This document shows, piece by piece, positions 1-9,106 of a stretch of 64,000 nt of DNA (positions are counted from its first letter, which is position 1; the number at the start of each line of letters is the position of its first letter). Both the position numbers and the translations under genes were made by a program. The notes below the pieces were generated by a model that ran no database searches, was not told where the DNA came from, and saw only the letters and a program-made list of their open reading frames with translations. The DNA comes from Sphingomonas sanxanigenens DSM 19645 = NX02 (GTDB lineage Bacteria; Pseudomonadota; Alphaproteobacteria; Sphingomonadales; Sphingomonadaceae): NCBI RefSeq assembly GCF_000512205.2, contig NZ_CP006644.1, positions 1,668,520 through 1,732,519 on the forward strand, given 5' to 3'.

Positions 1-873
1 CTCGCGCCAGACGATGTAGAGGCCGCTGGCGATGATCAGCGGGGCGCCCCACCAGGTGCTTTCCACCGGCAGCATGCCGAACACCAGCCAGCCGAACACC
101 GTCGCCCACAGCAGGTTGATGTAATCGAACGGCACCACCAGCGAGACCGGGGCCCAGCGCAGAGAGGCGGTGAGGGCGATCTGGCCCATGCCGCCCAGCG
201 TGCCCATCGCCAGCAGCAGCGCCCAGGTGCCGCCGTCGTGCCAGCGGCCGGTGAACGGCAGCAGCATTCCCAGCGGCAACACGGATAGAAAGCTGAACCA
301 GAAAACGGTGGTAAGCGCCGATTCGGTCTTGCCGATCTGCCGCAACAGCACCGAGATCAGCGAGATCATGAAGGCGGAGGCGAGTGCCACGAGAGCGCCG
401 ACCATCGGGATATGGCTCTGGCCCGGCTGCACGACGACGAGCACGCCGATGAACCCCAGCAACACCGCCCCCCAGCGATGGATGCCGGCATGCTCCTTCA
501 GCAGCAGCACCGACAGGACCGTCGCGAAGATCGGCACGGTGAAGCCGATCGTCGTCGCTTCGGCGAGCGGCAGCAGCAACACCGCGCCGAACGTGGCTGA
601 CATGCCGATCAGCCCCAGCACCGCGCGCGAAAGATGCGCGCCGAAGCGCTGCGTGCGGATCGTACCGAGCCCGGGGCCGAGCATGATCGCGCCGACGACC
701 ACGGGCAGCGCGAAGAACTGGCGGTAGAACATCGCCTCGGGCAAGGAGACGCCGCGATCGCCGGTCAGCTTCACCATGGCGGACATCGAAGCGAGGCACA
801 GCGTCGCCAGCAGTCTCAGGCCGATCGCGTATAAGCGCCGTTCGCCTGCCCCATAGCCGTCCGATCCGCTCAC
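1..873 (-). CDS. EamA-family (DMT) drug/metabolite exporter, 3' end outside window
   Basis: Inner-membrane transporter of the drug/metabolite transporter superfamily; substrate unknown. The 291 visible codons run open to the left edge, so the stop codon is missing, but the family is usually about 300 residues and little is lost. The protein is a series of hydrophobic segments in two similar halves, as in EamA repeats; the last visible residues are GLYIVWRE, a typical family ending. The start is taken as GTG at 873, with GGAG just upstream on the minus strand. The gene is divergent from the valine-catabolism operon; the 267 bp between them (874-1140) hold no convincing gene. Confidence 0.88.
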   Translation of the reverse strand, partial: MSGSDGYGAGERRLYAIGLRLLATLCLASMSAMVKLTGDRGVSLPEAMFYRQFFALPVVVGAIMLGPGLGTIRTQRFGAHLSRAVLGLIGMSATFGAVLLLPLAEATTIGFTVPIFATVLSVLLLKEHAGIHRWGAVLLGFIGVLVVVQPGQSHIPMVGALVALASAFMISLISVLLRQIGKTESALTTVFWFSFLSVLPLGMLLPFTGRWHDGGTWALLLAMGTLGGMGQIALTASLRWAPVSLVVPFDYINLLWATVFGWLVFGMLPVESTWWGAPLIIASGLYIVWRE

Positions 874-1140
874 GCCGTCTCCGCCCGGTTACCCTCGGAC
901 GTGCGGTTGGAGCGCGTCCGGCGGCGCGTCAAGCCATTCGACTTGCCGATGGCTGTCTGCGGGATATCGTCGCAGCGGCGCAAGCGGGCAGCGGAGACAT
1001 GGCCTCGGGCGATCAGGCTGGCTATGGAGGCGTCCACGGTTCGGCGCCGGACGGGTTGGACCCGTCCCGACCGCGGAGCGCGAGGGGCGTGTCCTTCCGC
1101 GTTTCGGGCGCCCGAATGCAATGGAGAGGAAGCCGGCGGA

Positions 1141-2286
1141 ATGACCGCACTATTCGACCTGACCGACGAACAGCGCGAGATTCAGGACCTCGCACGGCGC
1201 TTCACCGCCGATGCCATCACCCCGCACGCCGCGGCGTGGGACGAGAAGCATATCTTCCCGCGCGACACGATCCGCGCCGCCGCCGAACTCGGCTTCGGTT
1301 CGATCTACGTGTCCGAGGCGTCGGGCGGCATCGGGCTGGGCCGCCTGGAATCGGCGCTGATCATGGAGGCGATGGCCTATGGCTGCCCTTCGACGAGCGC
1401 CTTCATCTCGATCCACAACATGGCGTCCTGGATGATCGATCGCTTCGGCGGCGAGGCGGTGAAGGCGCGTTACCTGCCGTCGATGGTGACGATGGAGCGG
1501 ATCGCGTCCTATTGCCTGACCGAACCCGGATCGGGATCCGACGCGGCAGCGCTCAAGACAAGGGCGGTGCGCGACGGCGACGATTATGTCGTCACCGGCA
1601 CCAAGGCGTTCATTTCGGGCGGCGGCGAGAACGACATCTACGTGGTGATGGTCCGCACCGGCGAGGATGGCCCCAGGGGGATCAGTTGCCTGGTGATCGA
1701 GAAGGACATGCCTGGCGTGTCCTTCGGTGCGCAGGAGCGCAAGCTCGGCTGGCACTCGCAGCCGACCGCGCAGGTCAATTTCGATGCTGTGCGTGTTCCT
1801 GTGGATAATCTTGTGGGCAGCCTGGGGGAAGGCTTCCGCATCGCGATGATGGGGCTGGACGGCGGGCGGCTGAACATCGGCGCCTGCTCGCTGGGCGGGG
1901 CGCAGCGCTGCCTCGACGAGGCGATCAACTACACCAGGGAGCGCAAGCAGTTCGGCCAGGCGATCGCCGATTTCCAGAACACCCAATTCATGCTGGCGGA
2001 TATGGAAACCGAGCTGCAGGCGGCGCGCTGCCTGCTCTACACCGCCGCCGCGAAGGTGACCGCCGACGCGCCGGACAAAACGCGCTTCGCGGCAATGGCC
2101 AAGCGCTTCGCGACCGACACCGGATCCAGGGTGGCCAACGATGCGCTGCAGCTCCATGGCGGCTATGGCTATCTGATGGATTATCCGATCGAGCGCTTCT
2201 GGCGCGACCTGCGCGTCCATTCGATCCTCGAAGGAACGAACCAGGTGATGCGGATGATCATCGGGCGCGAACTGACCCGCCAGTGA
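1141..2286 (+). CDS. Acyl-CoA dehydrogenase, probably isobutyryl-CoA dehydrogenase
   Basis: Flavoprotein of the acyl-CoA dehydrogenase family (381 aa, normal length). The probable reaction is oxidation of isobutyryl-CoA to methacrylyl-CoA in valine breakdown, with FAD as cofactor and electrons passed to ETF. Visible signatures are TEPGSGSDA in the middle domain and ILEGTNQVMR near the C-terminus, whose Glu (about residue 364) is at the catalytic-base position of short-chain and isobutyryl-CoA dehydrogenases. ATG 1141 was chosen because the family N-terminus starts here and GGAGAGG lies upstream; an open frame extends to 901 but without family similarity. Substrate is inferred mainly from the following 3-hydroxyisobutyryl-CoA hydrolase and mmsB genes; 2-methylbutyryl-CoA is an alternative. 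Confidence 0.9.
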   Translation: MTALFDLTDEQREIQDLARRFTADAITPHAAAWDEKHIFPRDTIRAAAELGFGSIYVSEASGGIGLGRLESALIMEAMAYGCPSTSAFISIHNMASWMIDRFGGEAVKARYLPSMVTMERIASYCLTEPGSGSDAAALKTRAVRDGDDYVVTGTKAFISGGGENDIYVVMVRTGEDGPRGISCLVIEKDMPGVSFGAQERKLGWHSQPTAQVNFDAVRVPVDNLVGSLGEGFRIAMMGLDGGRLNIGACSLGGAQRCLDEAINYTRERKQFGQAIADFQNTQFMLADMETELQAARCLLYTAAAKVTADAPDKTRFAAMAKRFATDTGSRVANDALQLHGGYGYLMDYPIERFWRDLRVHSILEGTNQVMRMIIGRELTRQ

Positions 2287-2312
2287 GCGTAGCGATCCTG
2301 CCAGGAGGACAT

Positions 2313-3365
2313 GTGACAGACGCGTTGATCATCCGGACCGAAGGCGGCGCCGGCCGCATCCGCCTCAACCGGCCCAAGGCGATCCATGCGCTGACCGCCG
2401 GCATGGCCGAGGGCATATTGCATGCCCTGGAAAGCTGGCGCGGCGACGGCGCGGTCGAGGTGGTGATGTTCGATCACGCCGAGGGGCGCGGATTCTGCGC
2501 GGGCGGCGACATCCGCCTGATCGCGGAGAGCGGAGCGGGGGACGGCGTGGCGGCGCGGCGCTTCTTCCACCTCGAATATCAGATGAACCACCGGCTGTTC
2601 ACTTATGCCAAGCCGACCGTGGCGTTCATGGACGGCATCACGATGGGCGGCGGCGTCGGCATCTCGCTGCCCTGCAAGTATCGCGTCGCGACCGAGAACA
2701 CCCGCTTCGCGATGCCCGAAACCGGGATCGGCCTGTTCCCCGATGTGGGTGCAGGCTGGTATCTGTCGCGCCTGCCCGGGCGGGTGGGGCAATATCTGGC
2801 GCTGACCGGCGCGCGCATCGACGGTGCGGACTGCCTCGCGCTGGGCCTCGCGACCCATTATCTGCCCACCGCCGCGCTCGACGAGGCCAAGGCGCGGATC
2901 GCGTCGGACCCGCGCGCGATCGAGGAGATCCTCGCGTCGCTCGCCGTCGCGGCGCCGCCCGCGGCGATCGAGGGGCAGCGCGCGGACATCGCCCGGCTGT
3001 TCGCGTCGGACGTCCTGGAGGATGTCTATGCCGCGCTGGAGGCCGATGGCGGCGAATGGGCGGCCGCGCAGCGCGCGACGCTCGACGGCAAGTCGCCGCA
3101 GACGATGAAGGTATCGCTCAGGCTGCTCGCGAACGGCGCGCTGTTCCAGGATTTCGCCGACGAGATGCGGCAGGAATATGCCGTCGCCTGCCATGTCGTG
3201 CAGCGTCACGACTTCATCGAGGGCGTCCGCGCGGTGATCATCGACAAGGACAATGCGCCGAAATGGAACCCGGCGACGCCCGAGCAGGTGAGCGATCATC
3301 TGATCGACACGATCTTCGCGCCGCTGCCCGAACATGAGGCGTGGCAGCCGGCGCGGGCGGGCTGA
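2313..3365 (+). CDS. 3-hydroxyisobutyryl-CoA hydrolase (HIBCH-type crotonase fold)
   Basis: Crotonase-superfamily thioesterase (350 aa) that hydrolyses 3-hydroxyisobutyryl-CoA to free 3-hydroxyisobutyrate, the valine-pathway step that releases CoA. Length and motifs separate it from ordinary hydratases: GRGFCAGGDIRLI (CoA/oxyanion region), MGGGVGIS, and PETGIGLFPDVG, with Glu136 and Asp144 at the positions conserved in HIBCH proteins. Start chosen at GTG 2313 because AGGAGG sits at 2303-2308; an in-frame GTG at 2283 overlapping the previous stop is possible but lacks a ribosome-binding site. Second gene of the operon. Confidence 0.9.
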   Translation: MTDALIIRTEGGAGRIRLNRPKAIHALTAGMAEGILHALESWRGDGAVEVVMFDHAEGRGFCAGGDIRLIAESGAGDGVAARRFFHLEYQMNHRLFTYAKPTVAFMDGITMGGGVGISLPCKYRVATENTRFAMPETGIGLFPDVGAGWYLSRLPGRVGQYLALTGARIDGADCLALGLATHYLPTAALDEAKARIASDPRAIEEILASLAVAAPPAAIEGQRADIARLFASDVLEDVYAALEADGGEWAAAQRATLDGKSPQTMKVSLRLLANGALFQDFADEMRQEYAVACHVVQRHDFIEGVRAVIIDKDNAPKWNPATPEQVSDHLIDTIFAPLPEHEAWQPARAG

Positions 3366-3412
3366 CCGGCAAGCGAGATCAACGATATGGGCATGAAGGA
3401 GCAGCGCGTTAG

Positions 3413-4186
3413 ATGAGCTACGAGACTTTGCTGGTCGAGACCCGCGGGGCGGTGACCCTGGTGACGGTGAACCGGCCGCAGGCGCTGAACGCGCTCAATT
3501 CGCAGGTGCTGGCGGATCTGATCGCCGCTTTCGCCGCCTATGATGCCGATCCGGCGCAGCGCTGCCTGGTGCTTACCGGCAGCGAGAAGGCGTTCGCGGC
3601 GGGTGCCGACATCAAGGAGATGCAGGCGAAGGGCTTCGCGCAGATGTTCGGCGAGAATTTCTTCGCCGGGTTCGAGCGGGTGACGGCCACGCGCAAGCCG
3701 TGGATCGCCGCGGTCTCGGGCTATGCGCTGGGCGGCGGCTGCGAACTGGCGATGATGGCCGATTTCATCATCGCCGCCGACACCGCGAAGTTCGGCCAGC
3801 CCGAGATCAAGCTTGGCGTCGCGCCGGGGATGGGCGGATCGCAGCGCCTGACCCGCGCGGTGGGCAAGGCGAAGGCAATGGACATGTGCCTGACCGGGCG
3901 GATGATGGATGCCGCCGAAGCGGAGCGCGCCAGCCTGGTCAGCCGGATCGTGCCCGCGGCGGATCTGGTGGCCGAGGCGCTGAAGGCGGCCGAAGCGATT
4001 GCGGGCATGCCGCCGCTCGCCGCCATCGCCAACAAGGAAATGGTCAACACCGCGTTCGAGACGGGGCTCGCCACCGGCATCCTGTTCGAGCGCCGCCTGT
4101 TCCACGGCCTGTGCGCGACCGCGGACAAGGCGGAAGGCATGGCCGCGTTCGTCGAGAAGCGGCCGGGCAACTGGACGGGGAAATAA
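3413..4186 (+). CDS. Enoyl-CoA hydratase (crotonase)
   Basis: Hydratase of 257 aa, standard for the family; in this operon it probably hydrates methacrylyl-CoA to 3-hydroxyisobutyryl-CoA. The two catalytic glutamates are present: Glu111 in [11 protein letters not shown] and Glu131 in FGQPEIKLG. The oxyanion-hole motifs [10 protein letters not shown] and ALGGG are also clear. AAGGAG is 11 nt before ATG 3413. It lies between the hydrolase (47 nt gap) and mmsB (26 nt gap), so the four genes are probably co-transcribed, though not in strict pathway order. A broader role in fatty-acid oxidation is possible. Confidence 0.9.
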   Translation: MSYETLLVETRGAVTLVTVNRPQALNALNSQVLADLIAAFAAYDADPAQRCLVLTGSEKAFAAGADIKEMQAKGFAQMFGENFFAGFERVTATRKPWIAAVSGYALGGGCELAMMADFIIAADTAKFGQPEIKLGVAPGMGGSQRLTRAVGKAKAMDMCLTGRMMDAAEAERASLVSRIVPAADLVAEALKAAEAIAGMPPLAAIANKEMVNTAFETGLATGILFERRLFHGLCATADKAEGMAAFVEKRPGNWTGK

Positions 4187-4212
4187 AGCAACCCGCGCGA
4201 CAAGGAGAGGAT

Positions 4213-5106
4213 ATGGCACGTATCGGTTTCATCGGGCTCGGCAATATGGGCGGCGGCATGGCGGCCAACCTCGCGCGGGCGGGGCACGCCGTCCGTGCGT
4301 TCGACCTTTCGGATGCGGCGCTGGCGCGTGCTGGGGAAGCCGGGTGCGCGATTGCCGCCTCCGCCGCCGCGGCGGCCGAAGGCGCCGAGGCGATCGTCAC
4401 GATGCTGCCGGCCGGCAAGCATGTCGAACAGGTCTATGGCGATGCGCTGTTCGGGGCGGCGGCGGTCGGCACGCTCCTGATCGATTGCTCGACCATCGAC
4501 GTGGCGACCGCGCGGCGTGTGGCGGATGCCGCGGGCATCGTCGGGCTGGTCGCGGTCGATGCGCCGGTCTCGGGCGGCATCGCCGCCGCCAATGCCGGCA
4601 CCCTGACCTTCATGGTCGGGGGGACCGACGCGGCGTTCGGCCGCGCCGAACCGATCCTCGCGCGCATGGGCAAGGCGGTGATCCGCGCCGGCGGCAACGG
4701 CGCCGGGCAGGCGGCGAAGATCGCCAACAACATGCTGCTCGGCGCGACGATGGTCGCGACCTGCGAGGCCTTCCTGCTTGCCGACAAGCTGGGGCTCGAT
4801 CTCCAGACCTTCTACGACATCTCGTCCAAGGCCTCCGGACAGAGCTGGTCGATGACGAGCTATTGCCCGGTGCCGGGCGTGGGGCCGCAGACGCCCGCCG
4901 ACAATGGTTACAAGGGCGGCTTCGCGGCCGGGCTGATGCTGAAGGATCTGAAGCTTGCGGTCGAGGCCGCGAGCGACGTCAATGCCAGCGTGCCGATGGG
5001 GGCGAATGCGCTGGCGCTGTACCAGGCGCTGCAGAATGCCGGCGGCGGCGGGTTCGACTTCTCGTCGATCATCAGACTGCTGAACGGGGACGCGGTGCCG
5101 GAGTAA
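4213..5106 (+). CDS. mmsB: 3-hydroxyisobutyrate dehydrogenase
   Basis: NAD-dependent dehydrogenase (297 aa) that oxidises 3-hydroxyisobutyrate to methylmalonate semialdehyde. The N-terminus has the Rossmann motif GLGNMG, the substrate signature DAPVSGG is at about residues 117-122, and the catalytic lysine is Lys169 in AAKIANNML. AAGGAGAGG precedes ATG 4213. Last gene of the valine operon; mmsA (methylmalonate-semialdehyde dehydrogenase), often linked to it, is not in this window. A related beta-hydroxyacid dehydrogenase (e.g. tartronate semialdehyde reductase) is less likely given the neighbours. Confidence 0.93.
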   Translation: MARIGFIGLGNMGGGMAANLARAGHAVRAFDLSDAALARAGEAGCAIAASAAAAAEGAEAIVTMLPAGKHVEQVYGDALFGAAAVGTLLIDCSTIDVATARRVADAAGIVGLVAVDAPVSGGIAAANAGTLTFMVGGTDAAFGRAEPILARMGKAVIRAGGNGAGQAAKIANNMLLGATMVATCEAFLLADKLGLDLQTFYDISSKASGQSWSMTSYCPVPGVGPQTPADNGYKGGFAAGLMLKDLKLAVEAASDVNASVPMGANALALYQALQNAGGGGFDFSSIIRLLNGDAVPE

Positions 5107-5167
5107 GGGCGTTGCGGTTTGGTGCCTGGCAGGGCATGTGCGCCAACACGCCCAAGCCCTCCCCCGA

Positions 5168-5189
5168 CCCCTCCCGAAAACAGGAGGGG
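5168..5189. repeat. C/G-rich hairpin of a dispersed family, overlapping the proS leader
   Basis: CCCCTCC (5168-5174) pairs with GGAGGGG (5183-5189) across an 8-nt loop. It lies between mmsB and proS. The right arm is also the best Shine-Dalgarno-like sequence for proS, 14 nt from its ATG, so folding could hide it. Similar hairpins occur at 20355, 28066, 28181 and 34572. Confidence 0.55.
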
Positions 5190-5203
5190 AGAAGAAGAAG
5201 ATC

Positions 5204-6733
5204 ATGAAGCACGCCCTTTCCGTTACCCGTGAGCAGGATTTCGCCGCCTGGTATCAGGCCGTCGTCTCGGAAGCCGACATGGCCGAGGAATCGGGGGTGC
5301 GCGGCTGCATGGTCATCCGGCCGTGGGGCTATGGCGTTTGGGAACGCATGCAGGCGCTGCTCGACAAGGCGATCAAGGAAACCGGCCACGAGAACTGCTA
5401 TTTCCCGCTGTTCATTCCGCTCAGCTATTTCGCGAAGGAAGCCGAGCATGTCGAAGGCTTCGCCAAGGAGATGGCGGTCGTCACCCATCACCGGCTGAAG
5501 GCCGAGAACGGCACCCTGGTGCCCGATCCCGAGGCGAAGCTGGAAGAGCCGCTGGTCGTGCGCCCCACTTCGGAGACGGTGATCGGCACCGCCTTCTCGC
5601 GTTGGACCCAGTCATGGCGCGATCTGCCGCTGCTGATCAACCAGTGGGCCAATGTCGTGCGCTGGGAGATGCGCACGCGCATGTTCCTGCGCACCACCGA
5701 GTTCCTCTGGCAGGAAGGCCACACCGCGCATGCGACGCGCGGCGAGGCGGTGGAAGAGACGCTCAAGATGCTCGAAGTCTATCGCCGCTTCGCGGTGGAC
5801 GCGCTCGCGCTGCCGGTGATCGCGGGCGAGAAGCCCGAGAACGAACGCTTCCCGGGTGCCGACGCGACCTATTCGATCGAAGCGATGATGCAGGACGGCA
5901 AGGCGCTGCAGGCCGGCACCTCGCACTTCCTGGGCCAGAATTTCGCGCACGCGCAGAACATCCGCTTCCAGGATCGCGATGGCGAACTCGCTTATGCCTG
6001 GACGACGAGCTGGGGGGTTTCCACGCGCATGATCGGCGGCGTCATCATGACGCATGGCGATGATGACGGGCTGCGCCTGCCGCCGGTGGTCGCGCCGCAG
6101 CAGGTGGTGATCATCCCGATGCTGCGCGACACCGAAGAGGATGACGCGGTTCTTGCGCATTGCCGCGCGCTTGCCGCCGAACTGCGCCAGCAGAGCGCTT
6201 TCGGCGAGGCGCTGCGCGTGCAGGTCGATGCCAAGGATATCAAGGCCTCGAACAAGCGCTGGGCGTGGGTGAAGAAGGGGCCGCCGCTGATCGTCGAGGT
6301 CGGCCCGCGCGATATCGCCAATGGCGCGGTCTCGGTGGTCCGCCGTGACCGGCTCTATGGCGACAACGGCAAGCTCGCCTCGGCGGCGACGCCGCGCGGC
6401 GACTTCGTCGCGGGTGCGGCGGCGCTGCTGGAAGAGATCCAGGCCGGCCTGCTTGCGGAGGCAACCGCGCGGCGCGACGCGAATATCCACGATGGCATCA
6501 CCACCGTCGAGCAGCTCACCGCCTTCTACGAGAAGGGTGGCAAGTTTCCCGGGTGGGTCTCGGTCGGCTGGTCGCGCCCGACCGGGGCGGCGCTCGAGAA
6601 GGTGGTCGAGACGCTGAAGGGGCTGAGGCTGTCCATCCGCAACGCGCCGACCGGGGCGGCGCCGGCGGAGGGCAACTGCCTGTTCACCGGTGAGCCGGCG
6701 GTCGAGCGCGTGCTGATCGGGCGCGCCTACTGA
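5204..6733 (+). CDS. proS: Prolyl-tRNA synthetase, archaeal/eukaryotic-like form (ProS type 3)
   Basis: Class II aminoacyl-tRNA synthetase that charges tRNA-Pro. The 509-aa length and order match the archaeal/eukaryotic-type enzyme rather than the E. coli type: no editing (INS) domain is inserted between motifs 2 and 3, and there is a C-terminal extension after the anticodon-binding domain ending in ...RAY. Class II motif 2 is seen in RTTEFLWQEGHTAHA and motif 3 in GVSTRMIGG. Start at ATG 5204 gives the expected N-terminus; the frame is open upstream to 5138 without family features. Whether a second bacterial-type proS exists in the genome cannot be seen here. Confidence 0.93.
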   Translation: MKHALSVTREQDFAAWYQAVVSEADMAEESGVRGCMVIRPWGYGVWERMQALLDKAIKETGHENCYFPLFIPLSYFAKEAEHVEGFAKEMAVVTHHRLKAENGTLVPDPEAKLEEPLVVRPTSETVIGTAFSRWTQSWRDLPLLINQWANVVRWEMRTRMFLRTTEFLWQEGHTAHATRGEAVEETLKMLEVYRRFAVDALALPVIAGEKPENERFPGADATYSIEAMMQDGKALQAGTSHFLGQNFAHAQNIRFQDRDGELAYAWTTSWGVSTRMIGGVIMTHGDDDGLRLPPVVAPQQVVIIPMLRDTEEDDAVLAHCRALAAELRQQSAFGEALRVQVDAKDIKASNKRWAWVKKGPPLIVEVGPRDIANGAVSVVRRDRLYGDNGKLASAATPRGDFVAGAAALLEEIQAGLLAEATARRDANIHDGITTVEQLTAFYEKGGKFPGWVSVGWSRPTGAALEKVVETLKGLRLSIRNAPTGAAPAEGNCLFTGEPAVERVLIGRAY

Positions 6734-6784
6734 GCCCTGGCTATCGCGGTGCGGCGCGGCCGGCCACGCGTTGAACGGCCCCGC

Positions 6785-6964
6785 TCAACGCCGCCGCCGG
6801 TCGCCCAGCCACAGCGCCACGGCAACCAGCACGCCGAGGCAGATGCCGCCCAGCAGCCCCGCCGAGGGCTGGCCGAGCACAGCGCCCAGGACCGCGCCGG
6901 AAATGGTGAGCAGCGCGATCGCGGCACCGGCGCCGCGCGGTTCGGGGGGGCGTGAATTGATCAT
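6785..6964 (-). CDS. Small hypothetical membrane protein
   Basis: A 59-aa protein with two hydrophobic stretches (about residues 13-30 and 34-53) separated by GQPSAG and ended by an Arg-rich tail (GDRRRR), so probably a two-helix inner-membrane hairpin with the tail in the cytoplasm. Convergent with proS and divergent from tamA. No recognised family. The codon pattern (third-position G/C) and a coherent hydrophobic profile support it over overlapping frames, but it is short and could be spurious. Confidence 0.5.
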   Translation of the reverse strand: MINSRPPEPRGAGAAIALLTISGAVLGAVLGQPSAGLLGGICLGVLVAVALWLGDRRRR

Positions 6965-7108
6965 TGCCAGCGCATAGACGATGCTCCGCGCCAAGCGAAC
7001 GGGTTTTCGATCGTGGCGGCGGCACGGCCCGCCGACGATCGGCGACTTGGTGGCCGGCGGGAGCGAAGGCCGCTGGCGGTGCTCGCAACGAGCGGCTAAG
7101 CGACGGAA

Positions 7109-9106
7109 ATGTGTCGCGTCCCATCCGCGGGCAAGGGAAATGCTGCGGCGGCCTTTCTGATCTTGGCGGCTTCGCTTGCGTCGATGGCGCGCGCGCAGGA
7201 GCAAACGCCGGCTGCCCAATCGCCCTCGGCCGGCACCGGCACGCTCGATCCATCGTCGCCGCTCGACGAGATGCCCGATATCGGCGTCGATTGGCCCGAT
7301 CTGTCGCGCGACGATGGCCAGACTGCCGGCGCGCCCGTGCCGGAGCGCGCGCAGCAGGCGACCGAAATCGCTGCCGAGCAACGCTATAGCCTGGCCGTGG
7401 AAGGGCTGGACGATCTCGCGCCCGATGATGTCATGCGGTTGCGGCAGCGCTTCGATGCGCTTTCGACGCTGAAGGCCGGAGAGAACAAGCCCGCGAACGT
7501 CGCGCAGATCGACCGGCGCGCGCGCGAGGATGCGGAGCTGATGGCGCAATTGCTGCGCGCCGACGGCTATTATAGCGCGAGCGTCGAGCCCGTCGTCGCC
7601 GCAGACGCGGCGCGTCAGCAGATCATCGTCACGCTCGATGTCAGGCCCGGGGACGTCTACACGCTGCAGACGGTCGACCTGCCGGGGCTGGATGCGGCCG
7701 GAGAGAAGAGTGAAGGTTTGCGCGACGCCTTCGGCGTTAAGCCCGGCGCACCGGCGGATGCAGACGATATCGTGAAGGGCGAGGATGCGTTGCGCGCGCG
7801 GATCGGCGCCGATGGCTTCCCCTTCGCCCAGGTTTCCGAACCGGAATTGATCGTCGATCACGAAACGCGCACCGCGCGGCTCAAGATGGACGTGGAACCC
7901 GGCGAGGCGAAACGGTTCGGAACGATCCGCATGGCCGATCGCCGCATCTTCGGGCCGCGTCATGTGATGCGGATCGCGCGGTTCGAGACCGGTCAGCCCT
8001 ATGACGCGCGGATGATCGAGGATCTGCGGCGCGCCCTGATCGCAACCGGGCTGGTATCGTCGGTCAGGATCGAGGCCGTGCCGACCGGCGAGGATGTCGT
8101 GGACATCGCCGTTGCAGTCGAACCCGCGCCACCGCGAACCGTCGCCGCCGAGGCCGGCTATGGCACGGGGCAGGGCATCCGCGCGGAATTGAGCTGGCAG
8201 CACCGCAACCTCATCCGCCCCGAAGGTGCGGTCACCTTCCGCGGCGTCGCCGGCACGCAGGAACAGTTGATCGGCGCCAGCCTGCGGCGCAGCAATTTCC
8301 GCGCGCGCGACCAGGTGCTGACCGCACAGGCGAGCCTCGCCAACATCAACCGCGATGCCTATGACGCGCGCACCTTCAGCGTCGGGGCGGGCATCGAGCG
8401 GCAGACCAACATCATCTGGCAGAAGACCTGGACATGGTCGGCGGGCGTCGAACTGCTCGCGTCCGACGAGCGCGACACGGTGGGGCAGGAGGCGGCGCCG
8501 CGCCGGCGCACCTTCCTGATCGGCGCGCTGCCGGGCATGCTCGCCTATGACGGCACCGACGATCTGTTGAACCCGCAGCGCGGCTTCCGCCTGTCAGGCC
8601 GGTTGTCGCCCGAATTGTCGTTGCAGTCGGGCGTGTTCGGCTATGCGCGCGCGCAGATCGATGCCAGCGCGTATCAGCCCGTCAGCGAGCGGGTGGTGGT
8701 CGCCGGGCGGGTCCGGCTGGGCACCATCCTGGGCGCGGGGCGGGACCGGATCGCGCCGTCGCGGCGCTTCTATGCCGGCGGCGGCGGTTCGGTGCGCGGC
8801 TATGGCTATCAGGATATCGGCCCGGTCGATCCCAACGGCGATCCGATCGGCGGCCGCAGCCTCACCGAATTCTCGCTGGAGGCGCGGGTGCGCGTCGGCG
8901 ATTTCGGCATCGTCCCCTTCGTCGATGCGGGCAACATCTATACCTCGCCGCTGCCGAGGGCGAACGACCTGCGCTACGGCGCCGGTATCGGCGCGCGCTA
9001 CTATACCAGTTTCGGACCGATCCGCGTCGATGTCGGCACGCCGCTCAACCGCCGGTCGGGTGATCCGCGCATCGCGGTCTATGTTTCGCTGGGGCAGGCC
9101 TTTTGA
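7109..9106 (+). CDS. tamA: TamA-type Omp85 outer-membrane assembly protein
   Basis: Outer-membrane protein of the BamA/TamA superfamily (665 aa), partner of TamB in protein or lipid traffic across the periplasm. An N-terminal signal sequence ends near SMARA before QEQ. About 250-300 residues of POTRA-like repeats follow, then a C-terminal beta-barrel with the conserved lid-loop motif VRGYGYQ and a terminal phenylalanine (VSLGQAF). The stop codon overlaps the start of the long tamB gene, the usual tamAB arrangement, and this separates it from bamA. Confidence 0.92.
   Translation: MCRVPSAGKGNAAAAFLILAASLASMARAQEQTPAAQSPSAGTGTLDPSSPLDEMPDIGVDWPDLSRDDGQTAGAPVPERAQQATEIAAEQRYSLAVEGLDDLAPDDVMRLRQRFDALSTLKAGENKPANVAQIDRRAREDAELMAQLLRADGYYSASVEPVVAADAARQQIIVTLDVRPGDVYTLQTVDLPGLDAAGEKSEGLRDAFGVKPGAPADADDIVKGEDALRARIGADGFPFAQVSEPELIVDHETRTARLKMDVEPGEAKRFGTIRMADRRIFGPRHVMRIARFETGQPYDARMIEDLRRALIATGLVSSVRIEAVPTGEDVVDIAVAVEPAPPRTVAAEAGYGTGQGIRAELSWQHRNLIRPEGAVTFRGVAGTQEQLIGASLRRSNFRARDQVLTAQASLANINRDAYDARTFSVGAGIERQTNIIWQKTWTWSAGVELLASDERDTVGQEAAPRRRTFLIGALPGMLAYDGTDDLLNPQRGFRLSGRLSPELSLQSGVFGYARAQIDASAYQPVSERVVVAGRVRLGTILGAGRDRIAPSRRFYAGGGGSVRGYGYQDIGPVDPNGDPIGGRSLTEFSLEARVRVGDFGIVPFVDAGNIYTSPLPRANDLRYGAGIGARYYTSFGPIRVDVGTPLNRRSGDPRIAVYVSLGQAF

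Noticed and set aside
870-1121. Open minus-strand frame of 83 codons ending on the GTGA of the DMT transporter start
   Set aside because: Composition is Arg/Ser-rich without hydrophobic core, no family resemblance, and it overlaps the promoter region of two divergent genes; coupling by chance overlap is likely.
6785-8203. Long minus-strand frame opposite tamA
   Set aside because: It is the antisense shadow of tamA; only its last 59 codons, starting at 6964, form a separate plausible small protein.
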